Counted from the first letter of the stretch, positions 9,340 to 19,255 are shown. The stretch: 64,000 bases of DNA from JACMLX01 sp031374935 (GCA_031374935.1 JANMHB010000077.1:44234-108233), one strand, 5' to 3'. Translations and numbers: made by a program. Notes: generated by a model from the sequence alone, not told the origin.

Positions 9340-10088
9340 GGGAGTCGGGCGATGACATGGTTGCGATAGCGCAGGTCGAGCTCGGCCGCGCGAATTCGGC
9401 GGGTGGCGAGGTCCTGCTCGACAGGAAAGATGTCTGCCAGACGGGCCAGCGTCACCTCAGGTGTGACGCGCACCAGCTGCCGCGTGGTGCGCAACTGCCA
9501 TTCCCGCGGCCCGACGCGGCGGGCTTCCTCGATGGCATCGAACAACGCCGGATCGCGAGCGCGGATGGCGCCCAGGAGATTGAACAACCGTCGATCGGCG
9601 GCGCTGTCTCGCGGACCGGCAGGTGGCAGGACGACAGGTGCATCGAACGCCGCCAGCGCCGGGTCGATCGGAAGCCGCGTGCCGACGGAGTCCACACCGC
9701 GAAATCCGTCCCGCGTGGCGACCAGAGCGACTGGAATCCGCTCGACGATCGTGACGACCAGCGTTCCCGGAAGGCGTCGCCTGACTCGCGCGTGCGCAAC
9801 CAGCGGAATGTTTTCGACCTTGGCGGCGAATCGTGCCGGATCATCGAACACGCTGGCCGTCGTATCGGCGCCCAGCGCGGCGATCACAACCGACGGTGTG
9901 AGGAAACGCGCTCCCTCGAGCTGCACGGTCTGGACGTGGAAGAAATCGAGGGTGCCGAGGAGGCGCGGCGCACCGAGGACGAGCATGATGGCCGCGACCG
10001 CAACACCCGCTGCGCGGATGAGGTGACGCCGCGGCAGGCGGTGAGCGACGTCCGGCACCTCGACCGCGGCGCGGGCAGCGGTCGTCAT
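9336..10088 (-). CDS. ftsQ: Cell division protein FtsQ/DivIB
   Basis: Bitopic divisome protein that links FtsA/FtsK to FtsB-FtsL and FtsW-FtsI. The 250-residue protein has a short cytoplasmic part, one membrane helix (about residues 24-46, AAGVAVAAIMLVLGAPRLLG) and a periplasmic POTRA domain starting at about residue 50 (FHVQTVQLEGARFL). A beta-rich region follows (VRRRLPGTLVVTIVERIPVAL). It overlaps murC upstream and ftsA downstream by 4 bases each. No murB or ddl gene separates it from murC, unlike the enterobacterial order. Sequence identity in this family is low, so the call rests on layout and position. Confidence 0.9.
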   Translation of the reverse strand: MTTAARAAVEVPDVAHRLPRRHLIRAAGVAVAAIMLVLGAPRLLGTLDFFHVQTVQLEGARFLTPSVVIAALGADTTASVFDDPARFAAKVENIPLVAHARVRRRLPGTLVVTIVERIPVALVATRDGFRGVDSVGTRLPIDPALAAFDAPVVLPPAGPRDSAADRRLFNLLGAIRARDPALFDAIEEARRVGPREWQLRTTRQLVRVTPEVTLARLADIFPVEQDLATRRIRAAELDLRYRNHVIARLP

Positions 10089-11503
10089 GCGCCCCTCTGT
10101 GCCGCCAGTGCAGCAAGCAACTCAGGCCCAACCTGCGTTACATCACCGGCGCCCATCGTGAGGACGAGGTCCCCGGGCTGCACGATCGCCAGCAGTGCAG
10201 CCGTGGCGTCGGCACGAAGGCCGAACCATCGCGGCGCATTTCCTGCGCGGGCCGCTGCGGCCGCAATGAGGTCGGACGTCACGCCAGGCAGCGGCTGCTC
10301 GCGGGCCTTGTAGATCTCGGTCAGCGCCACGACGTCCGACAACTCCGCCAGGGCAGTGCCAAACTCGCCCGCGAAGTCGCGCGTCCGAGTGTAGAGGTGA
10401 GGCTGGAACAGCGCCACGATGCGCCGCGCGGGAAAGGCCGCGCGCGCCGCCTGCAGCGTCGCGCGCACTTCGGTCGGATGGTGTGCGTAGTCGTCGACGA
10501 CCAGCACGCCGGCCGTTTCGCCCTTGCGCTCGAATCGGCGCTCGACGCCGGAAAAGGCCTCGAGCCCTGCGCGCAGATCGTCGAAGCGGTAGCCCAGATG
10601 AAGGGCGGCAGCCAAAGCTGCGAGCGCATTTCGGCGGTTGTGCAGACCAGGGACCTGCAGCGTCAGCTCACCAAGCCGCGCGCCGTCGAACACGATCTGC
10701 ATGGATGCACCCGCCGTCACGCCGACGAGGCGAGCGTCCGGATGATCGATTCCGTACCGGATGACGTCGGCAGACACCGGCAGCGCCAGCGAGTCCGCAC
10801 CGGCATCGTCTGCGCAGATCACGATACTCCTGGCTCCTGCGAGGTACTGTTCGAACGTGCTGACGATATCCGCGAGGTCCGCGTAGATGTCGAGGTGGTC
10901 CGCCTCGACATTCGTGACGATGGCTACCGTGGGCTGCAGCGCGAGGAACGAGCGGTCATACTCGTCGGCCTCGACGACGACCGTGTTCCCCCCGCCCCAT
11001 CGCAGATTGCCGCCCCACCGCTGCACGCGGCCACCGACGATGCCGGTCGGCGATGCGCCGGCGGCCGCCAGCGCTTCGGTCGTCATCACGGTGGTGGTCG
11101 TCTTGCCGTGGGTGCCAGCCACGCCGACGACCTCCATGCCGTCCACTGCGGCACCCAGCGCCTCCGCCCGGCGAATGACCGGCAGGCCCAATGTGCGGGC
11201 CGCGGCGATCTCCACATGATCGGAGGGAATGGCAGACGATGCGACCACCGCCCGAGCGCCCACGACGAAGCTGGCGTCGTGTCCGCGATGCACGATGACG
11301 CCCAAGGCCTCGAGATCCGGGTTGCCCGCAGGACTCATGTCGCTGCCAGTGACAGTCAAACCGCGACGGACGAAAAGCTCCGCAAGGGCGCTCATGCCGG
11401 CGCCGGCAATGCCGACGAAGTGCACCGGGCGACTGTCCGGTGCACTGAAGAGTTGCAGCGCGTCCTCGCGCATGCGGGCGCTGGTGCGAATATCGACGGA
11501 CAT
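10085..11503 (-). CDS. murC: UDP-N-acetylmuramate--L-alanine ligase MurC
   Basis: Cytoplasmic ATP-dependent ligase that adds L-Ala to UDP-MurNAc, the first peptide step of peptidoglycan synthesis. The N-terminal UDP-binding domain has VHFVGIAGAGMSALAEL. The ATP loop is GVAGTHGKTTTT, with His in the fourth place as typical of MurC, and the central-domain YAHHPTE is present. The frame is open to 11557, which would overlap murG by 38 bases. The internal ATG at 11503, 16 bases after the murG stop and just before the conserved domain, is preferred and gives 472 residues. The gene overlaps ftsQ by 4 bases. Confidence 0.96.
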   Translation of the reverse strand: MSVDIRTSARMREDALQLFSAPDSRPVHFVGIAGAGMSALAELFVRRGLTVTGSDMSPAGNPDLEALGVIVHRGHDASFVVGARAVVASSAIPSDHVEIAAARTLGLPVIRRAEALGAAVDGMEVVGVAGTHGKTTTTVMTTEALAAAGASPTGIVGGRVQRWGGNLRWGGGNTVVVEADEYDRSFLALQPTVAIVTNVEADHLDIYADLADIVSTFEQYLAGARSIVICADDAGADSLALPVSADVIRYGIDHPDARLVGVTAGASMQIVFDGARLGELTLQVPGLHNRRNALAALAAALHLGYRFDDLRAGLEAFSGVERRFERKGETAGVLVVDDYAHHPTEVRATLQAARAAFPARRIVALFQPHLYTRTRDFAGEFGTALAELSDVVALTEIYKAREQPLPGVTSDLIAAAAARAGNAPRWFGLRADATAALLAIVQPGDLVLTMGAGDVTQVGPELLAALAAQRGA

Positions 11504-11519
11504 GACCTGGCGTTGGAAA

Positions 11520-12629
11520 CTACTGGAGATTGAGAGATGTAATGATATGTGATGCAATCACTTGAGCTGCGTCGACTCGCGCCCTGTCTCGCGCCGCCTC
11601 ACCCATCGCGACGAGTGTGGACGCGGTGGCACAAAGCGCGTTGAGCGTGCTGGCCAGCGTGCCGTGCGGGAGCGTACTCTGCACAATCATGCGTGCTGCG
11701 TCTGCCGACGCCAATGCGGCTGCGTTTTGCGTCTGGTGATCGGCCGCGGCCGTTGGCAGCGGAATCAACACCATCGGGATGCCCCACGCACAGAGTTCGG
11801 CGGTCGACATCGCCCCCGCGCGTGCCACGGCCAGGTCAGCCGCGGCGTACGCATCTGCCATCGGCTGCTGATAGGCCACGACACGAACCCGCGCCGTGGC
11901 ATGCGCAGCCAGTCGTTCGAACTCGGAGCGTCCGGTCACCCAGATTGCGCCCCACGTTGCCGGCAGCTGCTCTGCAATCCATCCAGCCATTGCATCGTTG
12001 ATCGCGCGTGAGCCCTGGCTTCCCCCGAAGACGAGCACCACGCGCTGGATCGACGCGTCGAAGCCCCATTTCGTGCGGGCGCTCGCCCGATCTGGAAGCG
12101 GGCGCGGTGGGGGGGCGATCGGGTTGCCGGTGACGATTGCGCGGCCGCGGCCTGCGGCAGCCAGTGTCGAGAGCGCTTCGGGAAAGCCGAGATAGGTCGC
12201 GCGCGCCCGTGCGCTGAAAAGACGGACGGTCAGGCCGGCGACCGCATTCTGTTCCTGGAGGAAATATGGGATGCCATTCAGTCTGCTGTAGCCAAGCAGC
12301 GCGCCGGCCGCATAACCACCCGTGCCCAGTGCACCGAGCGCGGGGGCAGTCGACGTCAGCTGGCCTATGCTTTTAAAGGCGCTGACGAGTCCTCGAAGAG
12401 TTTTCCAGTTCTGCCAGGGTGCGGAACGGTACAGCGGATGGAGGTCAAGCAATTGATGCCGCCACCGTGTGGTTGGCAGCACGGTTCTCTCGATGCCTCG
12501 CTGTGCTCCGATGAAGACGACATCGAGCTCTGGACGCTGCGCGACCAGCGCGTCGGCGACAGCCAGCCCCGGGTACAAATGGCCTCCAGTCCCGCCGCCA
12601 GCGATATAAAAGGTCCCCTGCCTGGCCAT
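11520..12629 (-). CDS. murG: UDP-N-acetylglucosamine transferase MurG
   Basis: Membrane-associated GT28 glycosyltransferase that converts lipid I to lipid II. The 369-residue protein has the N-terminal glycine loop AGGGTGGHLYPGLA and the second glycine-rich loop VFGGSQGSRAIN in the C-terminal Rossmann domain. The nucleotide-binding segment AGAMSTAELCAWGIPMVLIPLP is also present. Its ATG overlaps the ftsW stop by one base (TGATG). It lies between ftsW and murC, so flippase/polymerase, lipid II synthesis and cytoplasmic ligases are made from one transcript. Confidence 0.97.
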   Translation of the reverse strand: MARQGTFYIAGGGTGGHLYPGLAVADALVAQRPELDVVFIGAQRGIERTVLPTTRWRHQLLDLHPLYRSAPWQNWKTLRGLVSAFKSIGQLTSTAPALGALGTGGYAAGALLGYSRLNGIPYFLQEQNAVAGLTVRLFSARARATYLGFPEALSTLAAAGRGRAIVTGNPIAPPPRPLPDRASARTKWGFDASIQRVVLVFGGSQGSRAINDAMAGWIAEQLPATWGAIWVTGRSEFERLAAHATARVRVVAYQQPMADAYAAADLAVARAGAMSTAELCAWGIPMVLIPLPTAAADHQTQNAAALASADAARMIVQSTLPHGTLASTLNALCATASTLVAMGEAARDRARVDAAQVIASHIITSLNLQ

Positions 12630-13801
12630 CAGCGACTGCCGAGTCCGAGAATGGCATCGGGCATTGCGTCGCTATAAACGCGCTCCCGCGTGCTCCCGAT
12701 GTTCACCAGAATCCCTGTCATCGCGAGCGAGATGAGCAGGTTGCTTCGCCCATACGAGATGAAGGGGAGCGTCAGGCCGGTGTTCGGAAACAGTCCGGTA
12801 ATGACCGCCAGGTGCACGAACGCAGTGGTCACGGTGGTCAGCGTCAGCCCCACGGCGACGAGCTGGAGAAACTGCGATCGCGCGTCGCGCGCAATTCGAA
12901 AGCCGAGCCAGGCGTACCCTCCGAAGAGCGCGACCACGGTGAAGAGTCCGACGAAGCCCCATTCCTCGCCGACGTTCGATCCGATGAAGTCGGTGTACTG
13001 GAACGGGAGGAAGCCGCTCTGCTGGCGACCTTCGCCAAACCCGACGCCGAACATCTTGCCCGAGCCGATCGCGATCATGCTCTGGCGTGTCTGCAGGTTG
13101 ATGTCCTGGGCACAGCCGGCGGCGCGGGGTTCATCCCGCCAGTCGGCAATCCGGCACTTCACATAGCCATTCATCTTCCCCCAACCGAGGGGAATGACGA
13201 AAAGACCGATCAGCAGGAAGTGGCCGACGCGCGCTCCGGCGACGAAGAGCATGGCGCCCATCAGTGCCATGTAGAAGAGCGCGACGGAGACATCCGGCTC
13301 GAGGATCGCCAGTGCCGCGAGGGCGCCATTGACGGCGAAGAACGGCATGAGCCCCTTGCCGAGTCGCCGGAGCTGATCGCCCTTCTTCGCCGCCAGCATC
13401 GCCGTCCAGAGAATGACCGCGATCTTGGCGAACTCCGACGGCTGCACGGCATTGCTGAACAGGAAGCGCTTGGATCCGTTCACATCGCTGGATACGATCA
13501 GCACCGCCAGCATCATCACCAGCGCTGCGATCATGATGTACCACGCGATGCGCCGGAGCCGCTCCGCATCGAACTTGGCACAGATGGCGAAGGCGACGAT
13601 GCCGAGGCCGGCGCCGACCAGCTGGCGGACGAGGTAGTATGACGGCGTGAGGTTCTTCTGCTGGGCGACGATGACGGTGGCGCTGTAGACCGTGGCGAGG
13701 CCGAAGACCAGCAGGATCGCCGTCACGAGGAGCAGGGCGCGCGCCTCGACACCCATGCGCCAGCGCTCGCGGACCACCTCGACCGTCACCGCGGCCGTCA
13801 C
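12629..13801 (-). CDS. ftsW: Septal peptidoglycan polymerase FtsW (SEDS family)
   Basis: SEDS glycosyltransferase that polymerises lipid II with FtsI at the septum. The 390-residue protein has about ten hydrophobic segments. SEDS hallmarks include MVYS-like FGLATVYSATV in the first helix, the extracellular segment FSNAVQPSEFAKIAVILW with the conserved KxxxP/EFxK pattern, and LPFISYGRSNLLISLAMTGILVNI near the C-terminus. In this last motif the usual GGS(S) is replaced by GRS. The start is GTG 13801, whose GTGA overlaps the murD stop, and the stop overlaps the murG ATG. FtsW rather than RodA is chosen from the dcw context. Confidence 0.95.
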   Translation of the reverse strand: MTAAVTVEVVRERWRMGVEARALLLVTAILLVFGLATVYSATVIVAQQKNLTPSYYLVRQLVGAGLGIVAFAICAKFDAERLRRIAWYIMIAALVMMLAVLIVSSDVNGSKRFLFSNAVQPSEFAKIAVILWTAMLAAKKGDQLRRLGKGLMPFFAVNGALAALAILEPDVSVALFYMALMGAMLFVAGARVGHFLLIGLFVIPLGWGKMNGYVKCRIADWRDEPRAAGCAQDINLQTRQSMIAIGSGKMFGVGFGEGRQQSGFLPFQYTDFIGSNVGEEWGFVGLFTVVALFGGYAWLGFRIARDARSQFLQLVAVGLTLTTVTTAFVHLAVITGLFPNTGLTLPFISYGRSNLLISLAMTGILVNIGSTRERVYSDAMPDAILGLGSR

Positions 13802-15204
13802 GCGGTCGCTCCCATCGCGAGCTGCCGGAACGTCGCACCGCGCTCTTCGTAGTTGCGGAACATGTCGTAACTCGAACAGGCGGGCGACAACAGCACGGCC
13901 TCGCCGGGCGCCGTCAACTCGCGGGCGCGCGCCACGACATCGGCGAACACGCCGGTGACGTGCTCCACGGGCACCAGTGGTGCCAGATCGTGCACGATCT
14001 GCGGGGCCGCCTCGCCATAGGCCAGCACGGTCTTGCCGCAGGCCCGGAAGCCATCGGCGAGCGACGCATACGACTCGCCCTTGTGCCGTCCGCCGAGCAG
14101 CAGCACGAAGTGCCGCGTCATGCCCTGCACCGCGACGCGAGTGGAGCTCACGTTGGTCGCTTTCGAGTCATTGAGCCAGAGTCGTCCGTCCGTCGTCGGC
14201 ACGGGTTCCAGCCGGTGCGGCAATGCGTGGAACGTGGAGAGCGCGCCGACCAGTCGTGCGCGAGCCGACGGCAGCGCGAATTCGTCATGCGCCAAGGTCA
14301 CCGCGAGCACCGCTGCCAGTGCATTGGCGACGTTGTGATCACCGACGAGTGGAAATCCGGAACGCGGCATCAGCGGTGCACCGAGCAGGTGCAGCATGCC
14401 GGTGGCAGGTTCGAACCATGCGTCAGCCGGAGATCCGAGTCGAAAGGTGTGCACGTGCCCGGGCAGCGCGGTACCGCGACCGAGTCGCTCGTGGAGCGCG
14501 AGCACCTCCGGCTCGTCGCCATTCAGCACCCAATGCGAGCCATCACTGGCGTTTGCGAAGAGTCGGGCCTTGTCGCCGTAGTACGCCTCGATCGACTCGT
14601 AGCGATCGAGATGATCCGGGCTGAGGTTGGTCACCACACCGACCGCGGGGTCGATACCGGGCGTATCGTGGAGCTGAAAGCTCGAGCATTCGAGCGCAGC
14701 CCAGTCAGGCATCGGATCGCGCAGCGCGCACTCGGCCAATGCGGTGCCGATGTTGCCGGCGTCCACGGCTGCCACGCCAAGTGCCCGCAGCAGATGGCCG
14801 ACGAGCGCCGTGGTGGTCGTCTTGCCGTTGGTCCCGGTGGTGGCGATGTAGCGCAATGACGGCATCGCGTAGAGCGCGACTTCCATCTCACTGATGACGG
14901 GTACGCCGCTGGCGAGCGCCGTCACCAGGGACGGTGCGGACGGGGGCACGCCCGGGCTGGCAACGACCAGCGCCGCCGCGGCGATGCGTGCGAGATCATG
15001 TGTGCCTGTCTGCACTGCGATGCCAAGCGTGCGCAGTCGTGCGGCCGTCACATCGAGTGCGGCGGACGAGCCACCGTCCGAGGCGTACACGCGATAGCCG
15101 TCGCGGTGCAGCAGTGTCGAGACGGCGACGCCTGACTTGCCCAGCCCGAGCACAGCGATCTCACCGGGAGGGCGTCCGACGCGTCCGAAGAGATCGCGAC
15201 TCAT
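13798..15204 (-). CDS. murD: UDP-N-acetylmuramoyl-L-alanine--D-glutamate ligase MurD
   Basis: Cytoplasmic ligase adding D-Glu to UDP-MurNAc-L-Ala. The N-terminal Rossmann domain has EIAVLGLGKSGVAVSTLL. The ATP P-loop is ATTGTNGKTTTTALV at about residues 114-128. The central domain contains NLSPDHLDRY and the C-terminal domain has LLLGGRHKGESY. At 468 residues it is the usual size. Its ATG overlaps the mraY stop (ATGA) and its stop overlaps the ftsW GTG. Nothing indicates truncation. Confidence 0.96.
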   Translation of the reverse strand: MSRDLFGRVGRPPGEIAVLGLGKSGVAVSTLLHRDGYRVYASDGGSSAALDVTAARLRTLGIAVQTGTHDLARIAAAALVVASPGVPPSAPSLVTALASGVPVISEMEVALYAMPSLRYIATTGTNGKTTTTALVGHLLRALGVAAVDAGNIGTALAECALRDPMPDWAALECSSFQLHDTPGIDPAVGVVTNLSPDHLDRYESIEAYYGDKARLFANASDGSHWVLNGDEPEVLALHERLGRGTALPGHVHTFRLGSPADAWFEPATGMLHLLGAPLMPRSGFPLVGDHNVANALAAVLAVTLAHDEFALPSARARLVGALSTFHALPHRLEPVPTTDGRLWLNDSKATNVSSTRVAVQGMTRHFVLLLGGRHKGESYASLADGFRACGKTVLAYGEAAPQIVHDLAPLVPVEHVTGVFADVVARARELTAPGEAVLLSPACSSYDMFRNYEERGATFRQLAMGATA

Positions 15205-16343
15205 CGGAGCTTGAGCGTACCCAGCGCAAGGAATGCGCAGAGGATGCCGATGATCCAGAAGCGCACGACGACCTGCGTCTCGGGCCAGCCCTTCATCTCG
15301 AAGTGGTGATGCAGTGGGGCCCGGAGAAAGACGCGGTTCTTCTGGGCGAACTCGAGGCCGAATTTCTTGCGCCGGTACTTGAACACGGACCGTTGCAGGA
15401 TGACCGACACCACCTCCGCCACGAACACCGCGCCGATGATCGCGAGCAGGAACTCACTCTTGAGGAGAATGGCGACGGCACCAATCGCGCCGCCGAGGGC
15501 GAGTGATCCCGTATCGCCCATGAATACCTGCGCGGGAAAGGCATTGAACCAGAGAAAGCCGATCAGCGCGCCGAACATCGCGGCGCAGAAGATCGTGAGC
15601 TCGCCGGCGCCACGGAGGTAGAACAGCTGCAGGTAGCCACTGACGTCGATGCGGCCCATGGCATAGGCGTAGATGGCGAAGGTGACCGCCGCAATCGCAC
15701 ACAGTCCGGCCGCCAGACCGTCCAGACCATCGGTGAAGTTCACCGCATTGCTGGCGCCGGTCAGGATGAAGGTGACGAACGGTACGTACAGCCACGCGAA
15801 CCCGATCGACAGCGGAACCACCAGGACATACTTGAAGAACGGGACGGTGGTCGACGCGCCCGGCAACGTGCTGATGGGATCGAGCCAGAGGTACAGTCCA
15901 AGTGCGACACCGATCACGATCTGGCCGGCGAGCTTGTAGCGCTCGACCAGCCCTTCGTTCTTCACGCCGAGGCGCTTCTGGCGCAGCTTGAGGTAGTCGT
16001 CGAGGAAGCCGATGCCACCCATCCACGCCATGACCACCAGCGCAAGCAGGACATAGCGGTTGTTGAGCTTTGCCCACATCAACGTCGGGATGATCGTGGC
16101 CGCCAGAATGATCAGTCCACCCATCGTCGGCGTGGTGCCCTTCGCCTTGTGCGAGTCGGGGGTTCCTTCACGAACGACCTGATGCAGCGCCATCGATCGC
16201 AGGCGCGCGATGATGAGCGGCCCGACGAGGAAGGCCATCAGCAGCGCGGTGACGGCAGCGCCGACGGCGCGAAAGCTGATGTAGTAGATCAGCCGGAACG
16301 GCTCCCAGTAGGGTTGCAGCGGGGAGAGCAGATGAAACAGCAC
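15201..16343 (-). CDS. mraY: Phospho-N-acetylmuramoyl-pentapeptide transferase MraY
   Basis: Integral membrane enzyme that transfers phospho-MurNAc-pentapeptide to undecaprenyl phosphate to form lipid I. The 380-residue protein has about ten membrane segments. The catalytic signatures are visible: GFLDDYLKLRQKRLGVKN (the DD pair), NAVNFTDGLDGLAAG, and the loop APLHHHFEMKGWPE with its triple His. The start is a GTG at 16343, 21 bases after murF, and the stop overlaps murD. Start choice is supported by MLFHLLSPLQPYWEPFRLI, the family's usual amphipathic beginning. Confidence 0.97.
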   Translation of the reverse strand: MLFHLLSPLQPYWEPFRLIYYISFRAVGAAVTALLMAFLVGPLIIARLRSMALHQVVREGTPDSHKAKGTTPTMGGLIILAATIIPTLMWAKLNNRYVLLALVVMAWMGGIGFLDDYLKLRQKRLGVKNEGLVERYKLAGQIVIGVALGLYLWLDPISTLPGASTTVPFFKYVLVVPLSIGFAWLYVPFVTFILTGASNAVNFTDGLDGLAAGLCAIAAVTFAIYAYAMGRIDVSGYLQLFYLRGAGELTIFCAAMFGALIGFLWFNAFPAQVFMGDTGSLALGGAIGAVAILLKSEFLLAIIGAVFVAEVVSVILQRSVFKYRRKKFGLEFAQKNRVFLRAPLHHHFEMKGWPETQVVVRFWIIGILCAFLALGTLKLR

Positions 16344-16364
16344 GGCGGGGAGTCGTGTGGGAGG

Positions 16365-17783
16365 TCAGGAGGCCGCAGTGGCCCAGGCAGTGATCGGAGC
16401 GACCAGCCGCTCCAGGCGCGCACCACGAGAACCTTTCAGCAAGATGGCGGCCGTGTGGGGGGTGCGCCGGAGCAGTTCTGCTTCGGCGAGCGGGGCATCC
16501 TCGGTGGTGATCAGGCGTGGGTCATCGGGCGCGATGCGGCGCAGTGCCGCCGCAAAGTCACCGACACCGACGATCAGTGCCAGCGGGCGCCGCACGGCAT
16601 CGCGGGCAATTTCGTCGTGGAGCGCGTCGGCGGTGGCACCGAGTTCACGCATCGTGCCCAGCACGGCGACCAGCGGTCGGCCCTGCCCCACCGCCTCGAG
16701 CAGATCGAGTGCCGCGCGCATCGACGGTGGATTCGCGTTGTAGGCGTCATTGACGAGGAGCGCCGCACCGAGTGGCTCAACTGCCGCCCGCATCGCCGGC
16801 TGCACCATGCGCGAAAGCCCGAACTGCATCTGTGCCAGCGACACACCAAAGCCACGAGCCACCGTCACCGCCAGCATTGCGTTGCGCAGGTTGTGCGCCC
16901 CCCGAAGTGGAATGTGCAGCTCGCCGTCCTCGAAGGTGAGGGTGCCGCTGCCGTCCGGCTCGAGCCTCCACTGCAATGGCTGCAGGTGGCCATCGTCCAG
17001 TCCCGCCACCACCACCTGCTGATTCGCACCACTGATGCCGGCTGCCACTTCCGGATGCGCGGCCGGCGTCACGACGACCGGAACGCCATCGGTCAGTGCC
17101 AGTTCCTCGCGCAGCACGCCGGCAAGATCACCAAAGCCTTCGAGGTGCTCCTCCCCGATGGATGTGATGACCGTCACGTCTGGCGCGATGATCCGTCGCA
17201 GGCGCGCGATCTCGCCCGGACTGTTGGTGCCCGCCTCGACCACCGCCACATCAGCGTCGTCGGGAAGTGAGAGCAGCGTGAGCGGGACGCCGATCTCGTT
17301 GTTCAGGTTTCCGACGGTCGCGTGCACGTCGTAGGCTCCGGCCAGCATGGCTGCCAGCATCGCCTTGGTACTGGTCTTTCCGTTCGATCCGCCGACGGCG
17401 ATCACCGGTTTGCCCCACGCGTCACGACGGAAATGCGCCAGGGCGCCGAGCGCTTCACGGGTGTCGCGAACAGCGTATACCGGCACGCCGGCATCTCGGG
17501 CGCGCGTCACATCACTGACGACGAGCGCCGTGGCACCGGCGGCCACGGCCTGATGCAGGAAATCGTGCGCGTCGAACCGATCGCCCTGCAACGCTACGAA
17601 CAGCGTGCCAGCGGCAATGGTTCGCGTGTCGGTGCTCACGGCCGTGAATTCACGCGCGCCACGCGGCAACGGCATGATGGCGCACGCCGCGAGCGCCTGC
17701 GCCACCCGGTCCATGGTCCAGAACACGCGGCCGCTGGCCGTGAAGGGAATATCACTCGCCACCGGCGTGCGCATCGTCGTCAT
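16365..17783 (-). CDS. murF: UDP-MurNAc-tripeptide--D-Ala-D-Ala ligase MurF
   Basis: Adds D-Ala-D-Ala to UDP-MurNAc-tripeptide, the last cytoplasmic step. The 472-residue protein shows an N-terminal uridine-binding domain (GAREFTAVSTDTRTIAAGTLFVALQGDRFDAHDF), the ATP loop GGSNGKTSTKAML, and the ligase-core segments VVEAGTNSPGEI and VTSIGEEHLEGFG. The C-terminal domain contains LLVNDAYNANPPSMRAAL. The ATG overlaps murE by 4 bases. No ddl gene lies in the window, so the D-Ala-D-Ala supply must be encoded elsewhere. Confidence 0.96.
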   Translation of the reverse strand: MTTMRTPVASDIPFTASGRVFWTMDRVAQALAACAIMPLPRGAREFTAVSTDTRTIAAGTLFVALQGDRFDAHDFLHQAVAAGATALVVSDVTRARDAGVPVYAVRDTREALGALAHFRRDAWGKPVIAVGGSNGKTSTKAMLAAMLAGAYDVHATVGNLNNEIGVPLTLLSLPDDADVAVVEAGTNSPGEIARLRRIIAPDVTVITSIGEEHLEGFGDLAGVLREELALTDGVPVVVTPAAHPEVAAGISGANQQVVVAGLDDGHLQPLQWRLEPDGSGTLTFEDGELHIPLRGAHNLRNAMLAVTVARGFGVSLAQMQFGLSRMVQPAMRAAVEPLGAALLVNDAYNANPPSMRAALDLLEAVGQGRPLVAVLGTMRELGATADALHDEIARDAVRRPLALIVGVGDFAAALRRIAPDDPRLITTEDAPLAEAELLRRTPHTAAILLKGSRGARLERLVAPITAWATAAS

Positions 17784-19255
17784 CGACCCTCTGTCAGTTC
17801 GGCCACGATCTGCGCCTCGTCGAACGGGTAGCTGGTGGTGCCGCGAATCTGATAGGTCTCATGCCCCTTCCCTGCCAGGAGCACCAGGTCCTCGTCGCCG
17901 GCGAGCGCGATGGCGTGCGCAATGGCAGCGCGCCGATCGACGTGACGTACCAGGGCGACGCCCTGCATGCCAGCCACGATATCGTCGAGGATCCGCTCCG
18001 GATCCTCAGTCCGTGGATTGTCACTGGTGACGATACACACATCCGCCAGCGCCGCAGCCACGCGACCCATCGCGGGTCGCTTGCCCCGATCGCGATCACC
18101 GCCGGCCCCGAAGACCACGATGATCCTGCCGCGTGCGAAGGGTCGCACCGACTGGAGCGCGCGCTCGAGGGCATCGGGCGTATGCGCGTAGTCGCGGAGC
18201 ACCGCCGGCGTGACGCTCAGCCGTTCGAGCCGGCCCGGGACCTGGGGCAGCGTGGAGAGTCGCGCCGCGATGGTGTCGAGCGACAGACCCAGGCCCACGG
18301 CGACGGCTGCGGCACCGACGGCATTCTCGACCTGGAAGTCGCCAAGCAGCGGCAATCGCACCTTGACTGCGCCCGCTGCCGGGGCGTGCAGCGAGAACGT
18401 ACTCCCACGGGGCGTGAACTCGGTGCGTCGCGCGTAGACATCGGCGACGTGCGCTCCGGCCGAAAAGCGCAGGCGTCGATGTTCGGTGGCCGGGAGGTCG
18501 GCCCACGCGCGGTCATCGGCGTTCACGATCACGCAGCCATCGGGCGCGAGCTGCGTCAGCAGCAGGGCCTTGGCCGCAAAGTACGCTTCCATCGATCCGT
18601 GGTAGTCGAGATGATCGCGCGTGAAGTTCGTGAACAACGCGGCATCGAATCGAAGTCCTTCCAGTCGATGCTGATGCAGTGCATGTGAACTGGCCTCCAT
18701 CGCCACCCATGCAACACCGTCATCCACCAGCGCGCGCAGCACCCGCTGCAACTCGATCGGTCCGGGGGTGGTCAGCCCACTGCCGCCGGGATGCACGCGC
18801 CCGTCCGAACCGACGAGCACCCCGAGCGTACCGATGGAGGCCGCAGCGTGCGCCTCGGACGAGAGGAGATGACGCAACATGCTGGCGGAGGTGGTCTTGC
18901 CATTCGTGCCCGTCACCCCGATCAGGCGCAGCGCGGCGGCGGGCTGACCGTACCATGCGGCGGCCGCGATCGCGACGGCGCGGCGCGAATCGGTGACCAC
19001 GATGGCGGGGAGCGTCGTCGCGTCGGCATCACTGACGATGGCCGCCGCCGCCTGCTGTGCCTCCACCTTCGACAGGAATTCATGTCCATCGCGCGCGCTG
19101 CCACGGACGGCGACGAACAGTCCGCCAGGGGCCGCAGCGCGGCTGTCGTCAGTGATCGACGTCAGCACTGCCGGCAGCGCTCCACGGACGGACTGGAGCA
19201 GACCGGCACGCTGCAGTGCATCGACGATCACGCCGCTCTGCACGGGGACTGTCAC
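17780..19255 (-). CDS. murE: UDP-MurNAc-L-Ala-D-Glu--meso-diaminopimelate ligase MurE
   Basis: Adds the third residue of the stem peptide. The 491-residue protein has the ATP loop GVTGTNGKTTSASML and the C-terminal motif DNPRTEDP. Within the MurE family, Arg in DNPR marks meso-diaminopimelate specificity, while Lys-adding enzymes differ there, so the organism should have DAP-type peptidoglycan. The start is GTG 19255, whose GTGA overlaps the stop of ftsI. The carbamylated-lysine region lies at FDAALFTNFTRDHLDYHGSM. It is coupled to murF downstream. Confidence 0.97.
   Translation of the reverse strand: MTVPVQSGVIVDALQRAGLLQSVRGALPAVLTSITDDSRAAAPGGLFVAVRGSARDGHEFLSKVEAQQAAAAIVSDADATTLPAIVVTDSRRAVAIAAAAWYGQPAAALRLIGVTGTNGKTTSASMLRHLLSSEAHAAASIGTLGVLVGSDGRVHPGGSGLTTPGPIELQRVLRALVDDGVAWVAMEASSHALHQHRLEGLRFDAALFTNFTRDHLDYHGSMEAYFAAKALLLTQLAPDGCVIVNADDRAWADLPATEHRRLRFSAGAHVADVYARRTEFTPRGSTFSLHAPAAGAVKVRLPLLGDFQVENAVGAAAVAVGLGLSLDTIAARLSTLPQVPGRLERLSVTPAVLRDYAHTPDALERALQSVRPFARGRIIVVFGAGGDRDRGKRPAMGRVAAALADVCIVTSDNPRTEDPERILDDIVAGMQGVALVRHVDRRAAIAHAIALAGDEDLVLLAGKGHETYQIRGTTSYPFDEAQIVAELTEGR

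Noticed and set aside
10397..11533. A 378-codon plus-strand frame opposite murC
   Set aside because: No recognisable domain and it lies fully over a confident MurC gene; typical GC-driven antisense frame.
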